In this document: positions 53,574 to 63,126 of the stretch, one piece after another
How positions within the stretch are numbered: position 1 is the first letter of the stretch
Layout: the number at the start of each line of letters is the position of its first letter
Position numbers and translations under genes: made by a program
Assembly (NCBI RefSeq): GCF_030690345.1
Contig: NZ_JAUYGV010000001.1
Span: 744,001 to 808,000, forward strand
Length of the DNA: 64,000 nt
Direction of reading: 5' to 3'
DNA from: Rheinheimera sp.
Lineage (GTDB): Bacteria > Pseudomonadota > Gammaproteobacteria > Enterobacterales > Alteromonadaceae
Notes under the pieces: model-generated
Databases searched by the model: none
Seen by the model: the letters and a program-made list of their open reading frames with translations, nothing else
Told to the model about the DNA's origin: nothing

Positions 53574-54341
53574 TTACTCCGCCGGCACCACTTCACGTTT
53601 ACCCTGGGCTAAATAGTTGCGCAGTATGCCTTCTATAACTTTCGGGTTCTGGCCATCCTGAATACCCAGGATGGCATCGAGAATAAGCTGATTGTTCTGT
53701 TTTTCCTGCTGGTTCCGAATTGCCAACTTGTCGGCCAGCGGTATGGCAATAACGTTGGCAATAAAGGCACCGTATAAGGTGGTTAACAGCGCCACCGCCA
53801 TCGCCGGTCCTATCGCTTTAGGGTCGTCCATATTCGATAACATCGCCACTAAACCAACCAAAGTACCTATCATGCCCATGGCCGGTGCCACATCACCCAG
53901 GCTTTTAAAAATGGCAATGGCGGTTTCATGGCGTTTTTCAGTCAGGCTGATATCTTTGAGTAAAGTGGCACGCACCACATCAGCGTCATGGCCATCTACC
54001 AACATATTTACACCCTTTTGCATAAAAGCATTGGGAATATCAGCTTCTTCCAGCGCTAAAAAACCGCCTTTACGTGCCGAGTCAGCCAGCTGCACCGCTT
54101 TTTCAATTAACTCTTCCGGTGCTTCAATTTTAAACATAAAAGCTTTGGCCGCAGCTTTACCGGAACCAAAAAACTGGCTAAGCGTGAACTTGGAAATAAC
54201 CACAAAGATGGAGCCGCCAAAAACGATCAATACCGACACGGTGTCAGCAAACATACCAACATTGCCGCTACTGCCTAACACCATCGCCATAACAATAAAG
54301 CCAATTGCGCCCAACATACCAACCAGGGTAGCTAAATCCAC
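53574..54341 (-). CDS. pomA: Sodium-type flagellar stator protein PomA
   Basis: The 255-residue protein has four membrane helices and the MotA/PomA motif VAPAMGMIGTLVGLVAML. The cytosolic loop has charged residues that contact the rotor. The start is GTG 54341 with AAGGAG upstream. With PomB it forms the stator ring that drives a polar flagellum. Confidence 0.95.
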   Translation of the reverse strand: MDLATLVGMLGAIGFIVMAMVLGSSGNVGMFADTVSVLIVFGGSIFVVISKFTLSQFFGSGKAAAKAFMFKIEAPEELIEKAVQLADSARKGGFLALEEADIPNAFMQKGVNMLVDGHDADVVRATLLKDISLTEKRHETAIAIFKSLGDVAPAMGMIGTLVGLVAMLSNMDDPKAIGPAMAVALLTTLYGAFIANVIAIPLADKLAIRNQQEKQNNQLILDAILGIQDGQNPKVIEGILRNYLAQGKREVVPAE

Positions 54342-54540
54342 TGTTTTCTCCTTAATTGAGCCACTGCTATACCGACTATCTGTGCCAGTTTATCTTAGAC
54401 GATAGCTGTTTATCGACAAAAGCGCCGAATGATTGAGTATAAATTGCGTAAAATTATCAATTTAGCCTTTCCCATCCGCTTTGTGATTGACCATAATAGC
54501 CTGCTAAGGTACCTTTGCGCACACTTTTTCCGGGGGTAGT

Positions 54541-54786
54541 ATGAGCAAGAAAAAAGCCGATCTCAGCCAGTTTGAGCAAACACTTTCTGAACTTGAGCAG
54601 ATAGTGCAGCAACTGGAACAAGGCGAACTGTCGCTTGATCAGTCATTACAGCAGTTTGAACGCGGTATTACCCTGGCCAGACAAAGCCAACAGTTGTTGC
54701 AGGCCGCCGAACAAAAAGTACAGATCCTGATGCAGCAGCAACAGCAGGAAAGCCTGTTGCCGTTTGAACCTGTCGCAGGAGAATAA
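54541..54786 (+). CDS. xseB: Exodeoxyribonuclease VII small subunit
   Basis: The 81-residue helical protein has the XseB pattern [38 protein letters not shown]. It binds the large subunit XseA, which is not nearby. It begins the xseB-ispA-dxs operon; GGGGG precedes the ATG. Confidence 0.93.
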   Translation: MSKKKADLSQFEQTLSELEQIVQQLEQGELSLDQSLQQFERGITLARQSQQLLQAAEQKVQILMQQQQQESLLPFEPVAGE

Positions 54787-54787
54787 G

Positions 54788-55675
54788 GTGGTACCGCAAA
54801 ACTTGCCACTGTACCAACAGCGGGTAGAGCAGCATTTACAGCAGTTACTGGCACAGCGAGATGAAACTGATGGTCGTTTATTAGCGGCCATGTCTTACAG
54901 TTTGCTGCTCGGCGGCAAGCGGGTGCGGCCTTTTCTGGTGTACAGCTGCGGTACTATGCTTGGTGCTGATCTTAATGATTTGGATGGCCCGGCTGCCGCG
55001 TTGGAGGCCATACACAGCTATTCGCTGATTCACGACGATTTACCGGCGATGGATAATGACGACTTGCGCCGCGGCAAACCCACCTGTCACAAAGCCTTTG
55101 ATGAAGCCACCGCGATACTGGCCGGCGACGCCTTGCAAACCCTGGCGTTTGAGCTTATCAGCAGCCACCCGTATCAACAAGTTAGCAGTGCTCAGATACT
55201 GCAAATGGTGCAACAACTGGCTGCAGCCGCCGGCTACAGCGGTATGTGTGGCGGCCAGGCGATAGATTTAGCCCAAACTAACCAAAGCAGCACTTTGGCA
55301 CAATTGGAGCGTATGCACAGGTTAAAAACCGGCGCACTGATTGAAAGCGCGGTACACTTAGCCTGGTTATGCAGCCCGAAACGCGATACGACCGAGCTTG
55401 ATGCGCTGTTAAGCTTCGCCCGTGCATTAGGGCTGGCGTTTCAGGTGCAGGATGATATTCTCGATATCGAAAGTGACACCGCAACCTTAGGGAAACCTCA
55501 GGGGTCTGACACCCGGGCGAACAAATCAACTTACCCTGCGCTGCTTGGGCTGAACAACGCCAAAGCCAAAGCGCAACAACTTTACCTGGATGCATTGAAC
55601 GCTCTGGCAGTATTACCGTATAACACTGATGAATTACGCGCTTTTGCGCAGTACATTATCGAACGCAGGTTTTAA
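54788..55675 (+). CDS. ispA: Farnesyl diphosphate synthase IspA
   Basis: The 295-residue prenyltransferase has the first aspartate-rich motif DDLPAMDND, the second [10 protein letters not shown], and LLGGKRVRP, the substrate Lys/Arg motif. It condenses IPP with DMAPP and GPP to FPP. The start is GTG 54788, one base after the xseB stop, with GGAG six bases ahead; the TTG at 54764 lies within xseB. Confidence 0.95.
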   Translation: MVPQNLPLYQQRVEQHLQQLLAQRDETDGRLLAAMSYSLLLGGKRVRPFLVYSCGTMLGADLNDLDGPAAALEAIHSYSLIHDDLPAMDNDDLRRGKPTCHKAFDEATAILAGDALQTLAFELISSHPYQQVSSAQILQMVQQLAAAAGYSGMCGGQAIDLAQTNQSSTLAQLERMHRLKTGALIESAVHLAWLCSPKRDTTELDALLSFARALGLAFQVQDDILDIESDTATLGKPQGSDTRANKSTYPALLGLNNAKAKAQQLYLDALNALAVLPYNTDELRAFAQYIIERRF

Positions 55676-55689
55676 CACAGGCATGGATT

Positions 55690-57549
55690 ATGGCGTTAGA
55701 TATTAACGATTACCCGTTATTAGCCCAGGCTAATTTACCCGCGCAGCTGCGTCAGCTGGCACAAGACAAGCTGCCCGCACTCAGTGACGAGCTGCGCAGC
55801 TATTTATTGCAAAGCGTTAGCCAAAGCAGCGGCCATTTTGCCTCTGGTTTAGGCACCGTTGAACTAACAGTAGCGCTGCATTACGTTTACAACACGCCAT
55901 TTGACCGCGTGATATGGGATGTGGGCCATCAGGCTTATCCACATAAAATTCTGACCGGCCGCGCCGAGCGCATGCACACCATCCGCCAGAAAGACGGCTT
56001 GCACCCTTTTCCGTATCGTGAAGAAAGCGAATACGATGTGCTATCTGTCGGCCACTCCAGCACGTCCATCAGTGCAGCCCTGGGCATGGCCATTGCTGCG
56101 CAACAAGCGCGCAATAACCGTAAAGTGGTTGCGGTGATCGGCGATGGTGCCATTACCGCCGGTATGGCGTTTGAAGCATTGAACCACGCCGGTGAGGTAC
56201 GCCCCGATATGCTGGTGATTTTGAATGACAACGAAATGTCAATTTCAGAAAATGTCGGCGCGTTAAACCGCTACTTTGCGCGGATTTTATCCGGCAGTTT
56301 TTACACCAGCCTGCGCGAGGGTGGTAAAAAGATTTTAAGTGGTGTGCCGCCATTACATGAGCTGGCCAGCCGCGCAGAAGAACACTTTAAAGGCATGGTA
56401 ACGCCGGGCACCTTCTTTGAAGAGCTGGGCTTTAACTATATAGGCCCGATTGACGGCCATGATGTGCTGGGGCTGGTTGATACCATCCGTAATATGCGCA
56501 ATCTAAAAGGCCCGCAACTACTGCATATTGTCACTAAAAAAGGCAAAGGCTATGCGCCGGCCGAAGCCGATCCTATCGGCTATCATGCGGTGGCAAAATT
56601 TAATCCGGACGATTGCAAGCAACCAGCCAAAAAGGCCGGCTTGCCCAGCTTTTCCAATATCTTCGGCAACTGGATCTGCGATATGGCTGCGCAGGATGAA
56701 CGGCTACAAGCCATTACCCCGGCAATGCGCGAAGGCTCCGATTTAGTGCGGTTCTCCAAAACCTACCCGAAACGCTATTTTGATGTCGCCATTGCCGAGC
56801 AACATGCGGTAACCCTGGCCGCCGGCATGGCGATTGAAGGCTTAAAGCCGGTAGTAGCCATTTACTCCAGCTTCTTGCAGCGCGGTTATGATCAACTGAT
56901 CCACGATGTCGCACTGCAGGATTTAGACGTGTTGTTCGCGATTGACCGTGCCGGCGTTGTCGGTGCTGATGGACCGACTCACCAGGGCGCCTTTGACCTG
57001 AGCTTTATGCGCTGCATTCCAAATATGCTGATCATGGTGCCCTCAGACGAAGATGAATGCCGCCAGATGCTTTACACCGGTTATCAATATCAGGGCCCTG
57101 CGGCAGTACGTTATCCGCGCGGTTCCGCCAGCGGTATCACCGCACAGACGCAAATGCAGTTGTTGCCAACCGGTAAAGCCAAAGTAGTGCGGCAGGGTGA
57201 AAAACTGGCGATCCTCGCATTTGGTCCGCTGTTAAGTGCCTGTACCCTGGCTGCAGAGCAATTAAATGCTACCCTGGTGGATATGCGCTTTGTTAAGCCG
57301 CTGGATCACGACTTACTGCGGCAGTTGGCCGCTACCCACAGCCGCTTTGTCAGCGTAGAAGATAATGCCATTATGGGCGGTGCCGGCTCGGCGGTGAGTG
57401 AATTTGTGGCGCAGGCGCAGCTTGATGTCAGCATGACGCATCTGGGCTTACCGGATCATTTTATTAAACACGGTACCCAGCAGGAAATTTACGCCGAATT
57501 GGGACTGGACAGTGCCGGCATTCTGGCAGCGATAAAAGCCTTGTTGTAA
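55690..57549 (+). CDS. dxs: 1-deoxy-D-xylulose-5-phosphate synthase
   Basis: The 619-residue thiamine diphosphate enzyme has the ThDP motif [18 protein letters not shown], ending in [14 protein letters not shown], and the transketolase motif [20 protein letters not shown]. It joins pyruvate and glyceraldehyde 3-phosphate to make DXP, the entry to the MEP isoprenoid pathway and to thiamine and pyridoxal. It ends the xseB-ispA-dxs operon. Confidence 0.97.
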   Translation: MALDINDYPLLAQANLPAQLRQLAQDKLPALSDELRSYLLQSVSQSSGHFASGLGTVELTVALHYVYNTPFDRVIWDVGHQAYPHKILTGRAERMHTIRQKDGLHPFPYREESEYDVLSVGHSSTSISAALGMAIAAQQARNNRKVVAVIGDGAITAGMAFEALNHAGEVRPDMLVILNDNEMSISENVGALNRYFARILSGSFYTSLREGGKKILSGVPPLHELASRAEEHFKGMVTPGTFFEELGFNYIGPIDGHDVLGLVDTIRNMRNLKGPQLLHIVTKKGKGYAPAEADPIGYHAVAKFNPDDCKQPAKKAGLPSFSNIFGNWICDMAAQDERLQAITPAMREGSDLVRFSKTYPKRYFDVAIAEQHAVTLAAGMAIEGLKPVVAIYSSFLQRGYDQLIHDVALQDLDVLFAIDRAGVVGADGPTHQGAFDLSFMRCIPNMLIMVPSDEDECRQMLYTGYQYQGPAAVRYPRGSASGITAQTQMQLLPTGKAKVVRQGEKLAILAFGPLLSACTLAAEQLNATLVDMRFVKPLDHDLLRQLAATHSRFVSVEDNAIMGGAGSAVSEFVAQAQLDVSMTHLGLPDHFIKHGTQQEIYAELGLDSAGILAAIKALL

Positions 57550-57563
57550 CAGCTTACTATGAT

Positions 57564-57592
57564 AAAAAAAACCGCCTGAAGGCGGTTTTTTT
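57564..57592. terminator. Bidirectional terminator after dxs
   Basis: AAAAAAACCGCC pairs with GGCGGTTTTTTT around TGAA. The tail serves dxs on one strand and the GGDEF gene, whose stop lies at 57591, on the other. Confidence 0.9.
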
Positions 57593-60500
57593 ACAGGTTA
57601 TTTTTTACGTCAAACCGTGCCAACCCGGCGGCCAGCAAGCGCTCGACCTGGGCTTCAATATGTGACGAGTCTTCAAATTCAAACGCATCGACCTGTTGAT
57701 CAAAATGGATGGTCGCCACACCGTTCTTGCCGGCATGTTTCACCTGATACAATGACATTTCTGCCAGCTGCAGTGAAATTTCCCAGTTAATCAACTGGCC
57801 GCCAAGCAAGGCCAACGGATACACCGCATAGCCCACCGAACAGGTTAACCGGGTGCGGTGCCCGTCCGGCAAGCTGAACACTGTTTTAGCGATCAGTTCA
57901 TTCAGGCGATAACAAAACTGTGCTACCAGCTCCAGCTGAATATCACGCAATACCAGTACAAACTCCTCACCGGCAAAGCGTACTACATAGTCTGAGCCAC
58001 GGGTTTCACGGATCAAAATACCGGCGACCTGTTGAATACAGCTGTCACCGGCACTGTTACCAAATTGGTCGTTTACCTGCTTAAAGTTATCCAAATCCAA
58101 ATGGATCAGCGCCACACATTTACCCTGCTGCTGCATCGACTCGCGGTTGCGCTGGAAATGTTCAATATCTTTGGGTAACTGTTCAAACATAAAACGCCGG
58201 TTACGCAGCCCGGTTAAACTGTCTTTGTGAGTCAATAGCGCCAGCTGTTCGTTCAGCTCGTTGAGCTTAAGGTTACTGTTTTCTAACTCCTGAGTACGCT
58301 GACGCACCAATCTTGTCATCTGTTGTTGCTGGTGCTGGGTATTGCGCCGCAGCAGCCATAACAGGCCGTACAAACAAAACAACACTAACAGTAACCACAG
58401 CGCACGGTAAATCAGCGTTTCATCAAAACGCTTCGGGATAACCAGTTCTAACTGCACGCTCTGACTGTCACGCCAGGCTTCATTGTCAAACCGGCTTTGC
58501 AATTGAAACACAAAACTGCCGGGCGTCAGGTTGGTGTATACCGCTTCGCGCCGCTCGCCGACCTCATGCCATTGCTGGTCAAAACCACGCAAGCGGTAGC
58601 GGAACTTCAGCGCCGCCGGTTTAACAAATTCCAGCGCCGAATACTGAATACTCAGGTTGCGATCATCCAGCTCCAGTACCAGCTTGGCCTGTTCGCTGTC
58701 GACAATATAATGCTGCTGCCCCACTACACTTTTTATCACCGGGCTGGCGCTGCGGCTAAGCGCGGGGTTTAAATCTGCCGGCACAGCCACCAAACCTTTG
58801 AGCGTGGGATACCAATATTGCTGTTGCCATAGCGCAACCTTCGCATGGCCGGCACCATTGCAGCAGCGTCCGGGCACAGTACCCAACTGGCGATCGTAGG
58901 GCCCCAGAATTTCCTCTACCACCAAAGTGCCTGTTGCTAACTGCGCTAAATCGGCTGCGCGCAGCCGGAAAATACCTTTGTGGCTGCTAACCCAAATATA
59001 ATCAGAGGCCGCATCAAACTCCAGGCTGACTACCGGGCTGTGTGGCAGGCCGTTACCGGCATGTAATTGCAGCCACTGCGCCTGGCCCGGCAGTAGCACA
59101 AAAATACCATCATCCAGCGTGGCGGCCAGTACCGAATTGTCCGGCAACACCTGTAACGCCGTGACATAACTGTTAAACAGCGCCGTACCCACGCCCAGCC
59201 GGCTCAGTTGCTGCTGCTCGTACTGGTACAGGCCGCGGGTAGTACCAAACACCAGCCGCTGTTGTTGTTGCTGCAATACGGTAATATTGCGCGACTCCAG
59301 CTCATCATTCTTACTAAAGGGTGTTAGCTCACCTTGCTGATAACGGTATAACCCCATTACCCCGCCCAACCAGACGCCGCCCTGATTATCCGGCTGTAAC
59401 AATCTGACGGTAAAGCCTTTTAACGCATCAAATATCGGCGTAAGCCCAACTTCACCACGACGGTACTGCATAACGCCTTTATCCAGCGCTAACCACATTA
59501 CATCAGCTTGTGGCCAGTAAATATCATACACCGTAGCCGCACCGAGACTTTCTGCCGTGATCAACCCGCTGTAACTGCCGTCGGCCTGCATTTCACCGAC
59601 ATCAGACTGGCCTGCTATCAGCAGGGTATTATCCGGTGTTACCGATACGCTGCGGATTATAGGATCAGCATCTTTGGGTAATACGCGACGAATATTGCCG
59701 GCCGAGGCACGGTAAATACCGTCGCTGAAGCTGGCCAGCCAGATGTTCTGATCTTTATCTTCAAAAATATCACTGAACCAGGGGTAACTGCCCAATTCGT
59801 CGCCGGTAATATGCTGCCAGGGCTGATTCGGGTGGCGGTGAAATAACTTGCGGTGGGCTGAGATCCAGCTGTTGCCCCGGCTGTCGCGTAATAGCTTGTA
59901 CACGGCAGTATTGCTGTGATCCGGCAACTGACATTTTTTTACCGTCGCCGACTCGTCCAGATGATAAAAGCCGGACTCACCGGCAATATGTAAGCCGCTT
60001 TCGGTTTGGTATAAATCATACACCGGTGTTTGCATTAATTCAGCGGGTAAGGCAAAGCTGCTGGTGTTGCCGTCAATATCAATACGATACAGTTGCTCTG
60101 TACTACTGACCCACACCTGGTTGCCTACCAGCTCTAACTGACTAACCTGAGAGCGTACCTGCTCTACCCGGCTCACCTTACCGTTGCTAATGCGGAACAG
60201 GTTATCTGCGGCCACCCAAATTTCACCCGGCCGCACTTCAAGGATGGCGGTGACTTCAGCTAAAATCTGATAGCGATCGAACTTTAGTGTCACGGGATCA
60301 AAGCCGGATAAACCGGCTTTAGTGCCTACCCACATATAGCCGCGGCTGTCGTGTAGTAATTTTGTCAGCACATTGCTGGCTAATTGCCGGTGAGTTTCTT
60401 TAGTGAAGTGTTCAAACTGTACACCGTCAAAACGGTTCAGGCCAAATTGGGTTGCCAACCAGATATAACCCTGGGCATCCTGGCTGACCGAGCGCACAGA

Positions 60501-60623
60501 ATTGCTGGATAAGCCTTCAGTGCTGCCCCAATGCTTAATGTCAAAGTCGTATACCGATTGCTGGTTGTAGCTAAAAGCAGAGCAAGAGCACAACAATAAA
60601 AGCAACAGTAAGGCGTTTTTCAT
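57591..60623 (-). CDS. Periplasmic propeller sensor diguanylate cyclase (Reg_prop-Y_Y_Y-GGDEF)
   Basis: The 1010-residue protein has a signal peptide (MKNALLLLLLLCSCSAFS). Many two-component-regulator propeller repeats (about 30-630, pattern GYIWLATQFGLNRFDG, GYMWVGTKAGLSGFDP) form two beta-propellers. A Y_Y_Y domain follows (about 650-725), then one helix (about 735-760), a coiled linker and a GGDEF domain whose motif is AGEEF near residue 885. The first Gly is Ala; variants of this kind can be active, so catalytic status is open. It is the likely output end of a periplasmic signal. Confidence 0.88.
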   Translation of the reverse strand: MKNALLLLLLLCSCSAFSYNQQSVYDFDIKHWGSTEGLSSNSVRSVSQDAQGYIWLATQFGLNRFDGVQFEHFTKETHRQLASNVLTKLLHDSRGYMWVGTKAGLSGFDPVTLKFDRYQILAEVTAILEVRPGEIWVAADNLFRISNGKVSRVEQVRSQVSQLELVGNQVWVSSTEQLYRIDIDGNTSSFALPAELMQTPVYDLYQTESGLHIAGESGFYHLDESATVKKCQLPDHSNTAVYKLLRDSRGNSWISAHRKLFHRHPNQPWQHITGDELGSYPWFSDIFEDKDQNIWLASFSDGIYRASAGNIRRVLPKDADPIIRSVSVTPDNTLLIAGQSDVGEMQADGSYSGLITAESLGAATVYDIYWPQADVMWLALDKGVMQYRRGEVGLTPIFDALKGFTVRLLQPDNQGGVWLGGVMGLYRYQQGELTPFSKNDELESRNITVLQQQQQRLVFGTTRGLYQYEQQQLSRLGVGTALFNSYVTALQVLPDNSVLAATLDDGIFVLLPGQAQWLQLHAGNGLPHSPVVSLEFDAASDYIWVSSHKGIFRLRAADLAQLATGTLVVEEILGPYDRQLGTVPGRCCNGAGHAKVALWQQQYWYPTLKGLVAVPADLNPALSRSASPVIKSVVGQQHYIVDSEQAKLVLELDDRNLSIQYSALEFVKPAALKFRYRLRGFDQQWHEVGERREAVYTNLTPGSFVFQLQSRFDNEAWRDSQSVQLELVIPKRFDETLIYRALWLLLVLFCLYGLLWLLRRNTQHQQQQMTRLVRQRTQELENSNLKLNELNEQLALLTHKDSLTGLRNRRFMFEQLPKDIEHFQRNRESMQQQGKCVALIHLDLDNFKQVNDQFGNSAGDSCIQQVAGILIRETRGSDYVVRFAGEEFVLVLRDIQLELVAQFCYRLNELIAKTVFSLPDGHRTRLTCSVGYAVYPLALLGGQLINWEISLQLAEMSLYQVKHAGKNGVATIHFDQQVDAFEFEDSSHIEAQVERLLAAGLARFDVKNNL

Positions 60624-60649
60624 TGATGCAGTCTCTTGCTTATGATGGG

Positions 60650-61129
60650 TTAACCCAGGGGTAAAAACGGTAACAGCAAATGCAGCAATAGTAATGCTGC
60701 AACACCGGCTAAAATATCGTCCAGCATAATACCAAGGCCGCCATGCAGTTTTTTGTCCAGCCAACTGATAGGCCAGGGTTTTACAATATCAAACAGGCGG
60801 AATAATACAAAGCCCAGCACTAAAGTTTGCCAGTGCAGCGGCAGCCACAGCATGGTAATGCCAAAGCCGATAATCTCATCCCAAACAATAGCGCCATGGT
60901 CGTGCTCGCCAATATCGCGCGCGGTTTGGCCACACAGATACACACCCAGTACACTGCCCAGCAGCACAAACGCCAGCAAATAGCTGTTCCCCAGCCATAA
61001 CAACAGTGCGACCAGCGGCACTGCTGCTAAAGTGCCAAAAGTACCCGGCGCTTTTGGCGCTAAACCGCTGCCAAAACCTAATGCCAGAAACTGATACCAT
61101 TTTTTCAGATTAAACTGTGCTGTGCTCAT
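60650..61129 (-). CDS. pgpA: Phosphatidylglycerophosphatase A
   Basis: The 159-residue membrane protein has GFGSGLAPKAPGTFGTL at the start, DEIIGFGITML and LDDILAGVAALL, the PgpA signature. It dephosphorylates phosphatidylglycerol phosphate. Its ATG overlaps the thiL stop by four bases (ATGA). Confidence 0.95.
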   Translation of the reverse strand: MSTAQFNLKKWYQFLALGFGSGLAPKAPGTFGTLAAVPLVALLLWLGNSYLLAFVLLGSVLGVYLCGQTARDIGEHDHGAIVWDEIIGFGITMLWLPLHWQTLVLGFVLFRLFDIVKPWPISWLDKKLHGGLGIMLDDILAGVAALLLLHLLLPFLPLG

Positions 61130-62088
61130 TCGAAGTGTTTAAAACCCTGATGCTGATAACTAAACACCTGCTCACCCTGTTTTAACTCCAGCTTACCGGC
61201 CACGCCGGTAATACGGCCAATGCAGCTGACCGGCACGCCATAGGGTGACAACAGTACATCAAGCGAACCGCGTTTGGCCTCAGGCACAGTAAACAGCAGT
61301 TCGTAGTCTTCGCCGCCCGATAACGCCAGTTGCATGGCCGTGCTGTAATCGCAACTGTCCTTCAGCGCCTGCGACAACGGCAAACGCGTAATATCAATAC
61401 TGGCACCGACAGCCGAGCGTTTTAAAATATGCTGAATGTCACCGTATAGACCATCGGATAAATCCATGGCGCTGCTGGCAATATTACGCAGCGCCTGGCC
61501 CAGGGCGACACGGGCAGAAGGATAATGAAACCGCTGCAATATATGAGTCTGGTGTTTTTTACTCACCTCATGCAGGCCCTGGCACAACTTCAGCCCCAGC
61601 GCTGCGTCACCTAAAGTACCGGTAACATAAATATAGTCACCTACTTTAGCGCCACTGCGGGTCAGCGCTTTGCCACGCGGCACTATGCCCTTGGCTATCA
61701 TGGTCAGGCTAAGCGGGCCACGGGTGGTGTCACCGCCAATCAGCTGGCAGTTATAGTACTCAGCCGTTTCATGCAGGCCGGCCGCAAAGGCCGCCACCCA
61801 GGGTTCGTCTACCGCAGGCACGGTTAACGCTAATGACAACCAGGCCGGCTCGGCGCCCATGGCAGCTAAATCGCTGACATTCACCGCCACCAGTTTATGG
61901 CCCAGTGCACGCGGGTCATCATCGGGGAAAAAATGCGTGCCCACTACCATGGTATCGGTGGTTACGACCAGGTCGTAGCCATCGCGCAGCTGCAGCACGG
62001 CACCATCATCGCCGACACCCATAGCGGTATCGTTGCGTTTAGCACCGCAGCTGGCAAAATAGCGGGAAATGAGTTCGAATTCACCCAT
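61126..62088 (-). CDS. thiL: Thiamine-monophosphate kinase ThiL
   Basis: The 320-residue enzyme has the metal/nucleotide motif GVGDDGAVL, VAVNVSDLAAMGA and ALSGGEDYELLFT, all family hallmarks. It phosphorylates thiamine monophosphate to ThDP, the cofactor of the nearby dxs product. It follows nusB by 33 bases. Confidence 0.95.
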   Translation of the reverse strand: MGEFELISRYFASCGAKRNDTAMGVGDDGAVLQLRDGYDLVVTTDTMVVGTHFFPDDDPRALGHKLVAVNVSDLAAMGAEPAWLSLALTVPAVDEPWVAAFAAGLHETAEYYNCQLIGGDTTRGPLSLTMIAKGIVPRGKALTRSGAKVGDYIYVTGTLGDAALGLKLCQGLHEVSKKHQTHILQRFHYPSARVALGQALRNIASSAMDLSDGLYGDIQHILKRSAVGASIDITRLPLSQALKDSCDYSTAMQLALSGGEDYELLFTVPEAKRGSLDVLLSPYGVPVSCIGRITGVAGKLELKQGEQVFSYQHQGFKHFE

Positions 62089-62121
62089 AAAACTAAGAAG
62101 CCGACTAACGCCGGCTCTCCT

Positions 62122-62535
62122 TTAACTTGGACGCAGTACGCGTACGGCTTTATCCAGAATGCCGTTAACGAACTTGTGGCTGTCGTCAGCGGCGAACGCT
62201 TTGGCCAGCTCAATCGCTTCGTTGATAATAACCTTGTACGGTACATCAAGACGGTACTTCAGCTCATAGGCTGACACCCGCAGTACGGCTTTTTCAACAA
62301 AATCAATTTCATCGAACGGCCGGTCTAAATATGGTTTTAACGCTTCATCCAGCACAGCGTGGTTTTTTACCACACCACGCACAAGATCCTGGAAATAACC
62401 AACATCGAGATGTTTAACGTTAGTTTCCAGCAATAATTGTTGCTCAATATCTGCAATAGGGTTTTGGCTGACATGCCAGCTGTAAATTCCCTGCACTGCA
62501 AGTGACCGTGACTGACGACGGGCATTAGGTTTCAT
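62122..62535 (-). CDS. nusB: Transcription antitermination protein NusB
   Basis: The 137-residue all-helical protein has [18 protein letters not shown] and the C-terminal [18 protein letters not shown] with [15 protein letters not shown], both NusB signatures. It binds boxA RNA with NusE (S10) in rRNA antitermination. It lies 17 bases after ribH, the usual order. Confidence 0.96.
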   Translation of the reverse strand: MKPNARRQSRSLAVQGIYSWHVSQNPIADIEQQLLLETNVKHLDVGYFQDLVRGVVKNHAVLDEALKPYLDRPFDEIDFVEKAVLRVSAYELKYRLDVPYKVIINEAIELAKAFAADDSHKFVNGILDKAVRVLRPS

Positions 62536-62552
62536 TTGTGTGTCTCTTCCTG

Positions 62553-63017
62553 TTACAGCTTGGCCAGTAAATTAACCATTTCCAGCGTCGACATGGCAGC
62601 TTCACTGCCTTTGTTACCGGCTTTAGTGCCGGCACGCTCAATGGCTTGCTCAATGCTGTCTACGGTGAGTACACCAAAGGCAACCGGGATGTCATGTTGC
62701 ATCATCACCTGAGCAATACCTTTGGTACATTCGCCGGATACATATTCAAAATGCGGCGTACCGCCACGGATCACTGCGCCCAGCGCAATAATGCCATCAT
62801 ATTTCTTCCCGGCAGCAACGCGTTGCACCGCCAGCGGCAATTCAAAGGCACCCGGCACACGAATTACAGTGATATCCTGCTCTGATACATTACCAATACG
62901 TTGCAAGGTATCGGTTGCACCGCTTAATAAGCTCTCAACAATAAAGCTGTTAAACCGCGCTACCACTATCGCAAACTTCTTACCCTTGGCAGAAAACCCT
63001 GCTTCAATAACCTGCAT
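62553..63017 (-). CDS. ribH: 6,7-dimethyl-8-ribityllumazine synthase
   Basis: The 154-residue enzyme has [28 protein letters not shown] and [19 protein letters not shown] with the catalytic His. It condenses the ribityl pyrimidine with dihydroxybutanone phosphate to form lumazine for riboflavin. It is downstream of ribB by 109 bases. Confidence 0.96.
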   Translation of the reverse strand: MQVIEAGFSAKGKKFAIVVARFNSFIVESLLSGATDTLQRIGNVSEQDITVIRVPGAFELPLAVQRVAAGKKYDGIIALGAVIRGGTPHFEYVSGECTKGIAQVMMQHDIPVAFGVLTVDSIEQAIERAGTKAGNKGSEAAMSTLEMVNLLAKL

Positions 63018-63126
63018 AAGTTGCCCTTAAAATCTGACCGCTGAAAATTAGCCGTGCATAATAGCACAACACGACATAAACCGGCATAGTCTTTGTTATG
63101 CCGCGCCATGCTTTGTTTAACCGCCT

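Noticed and set aside
53692-54405. 237-codon plus-strand frame
   Set aside because: It is antisense to pomA, whose motifs are unambiguous.
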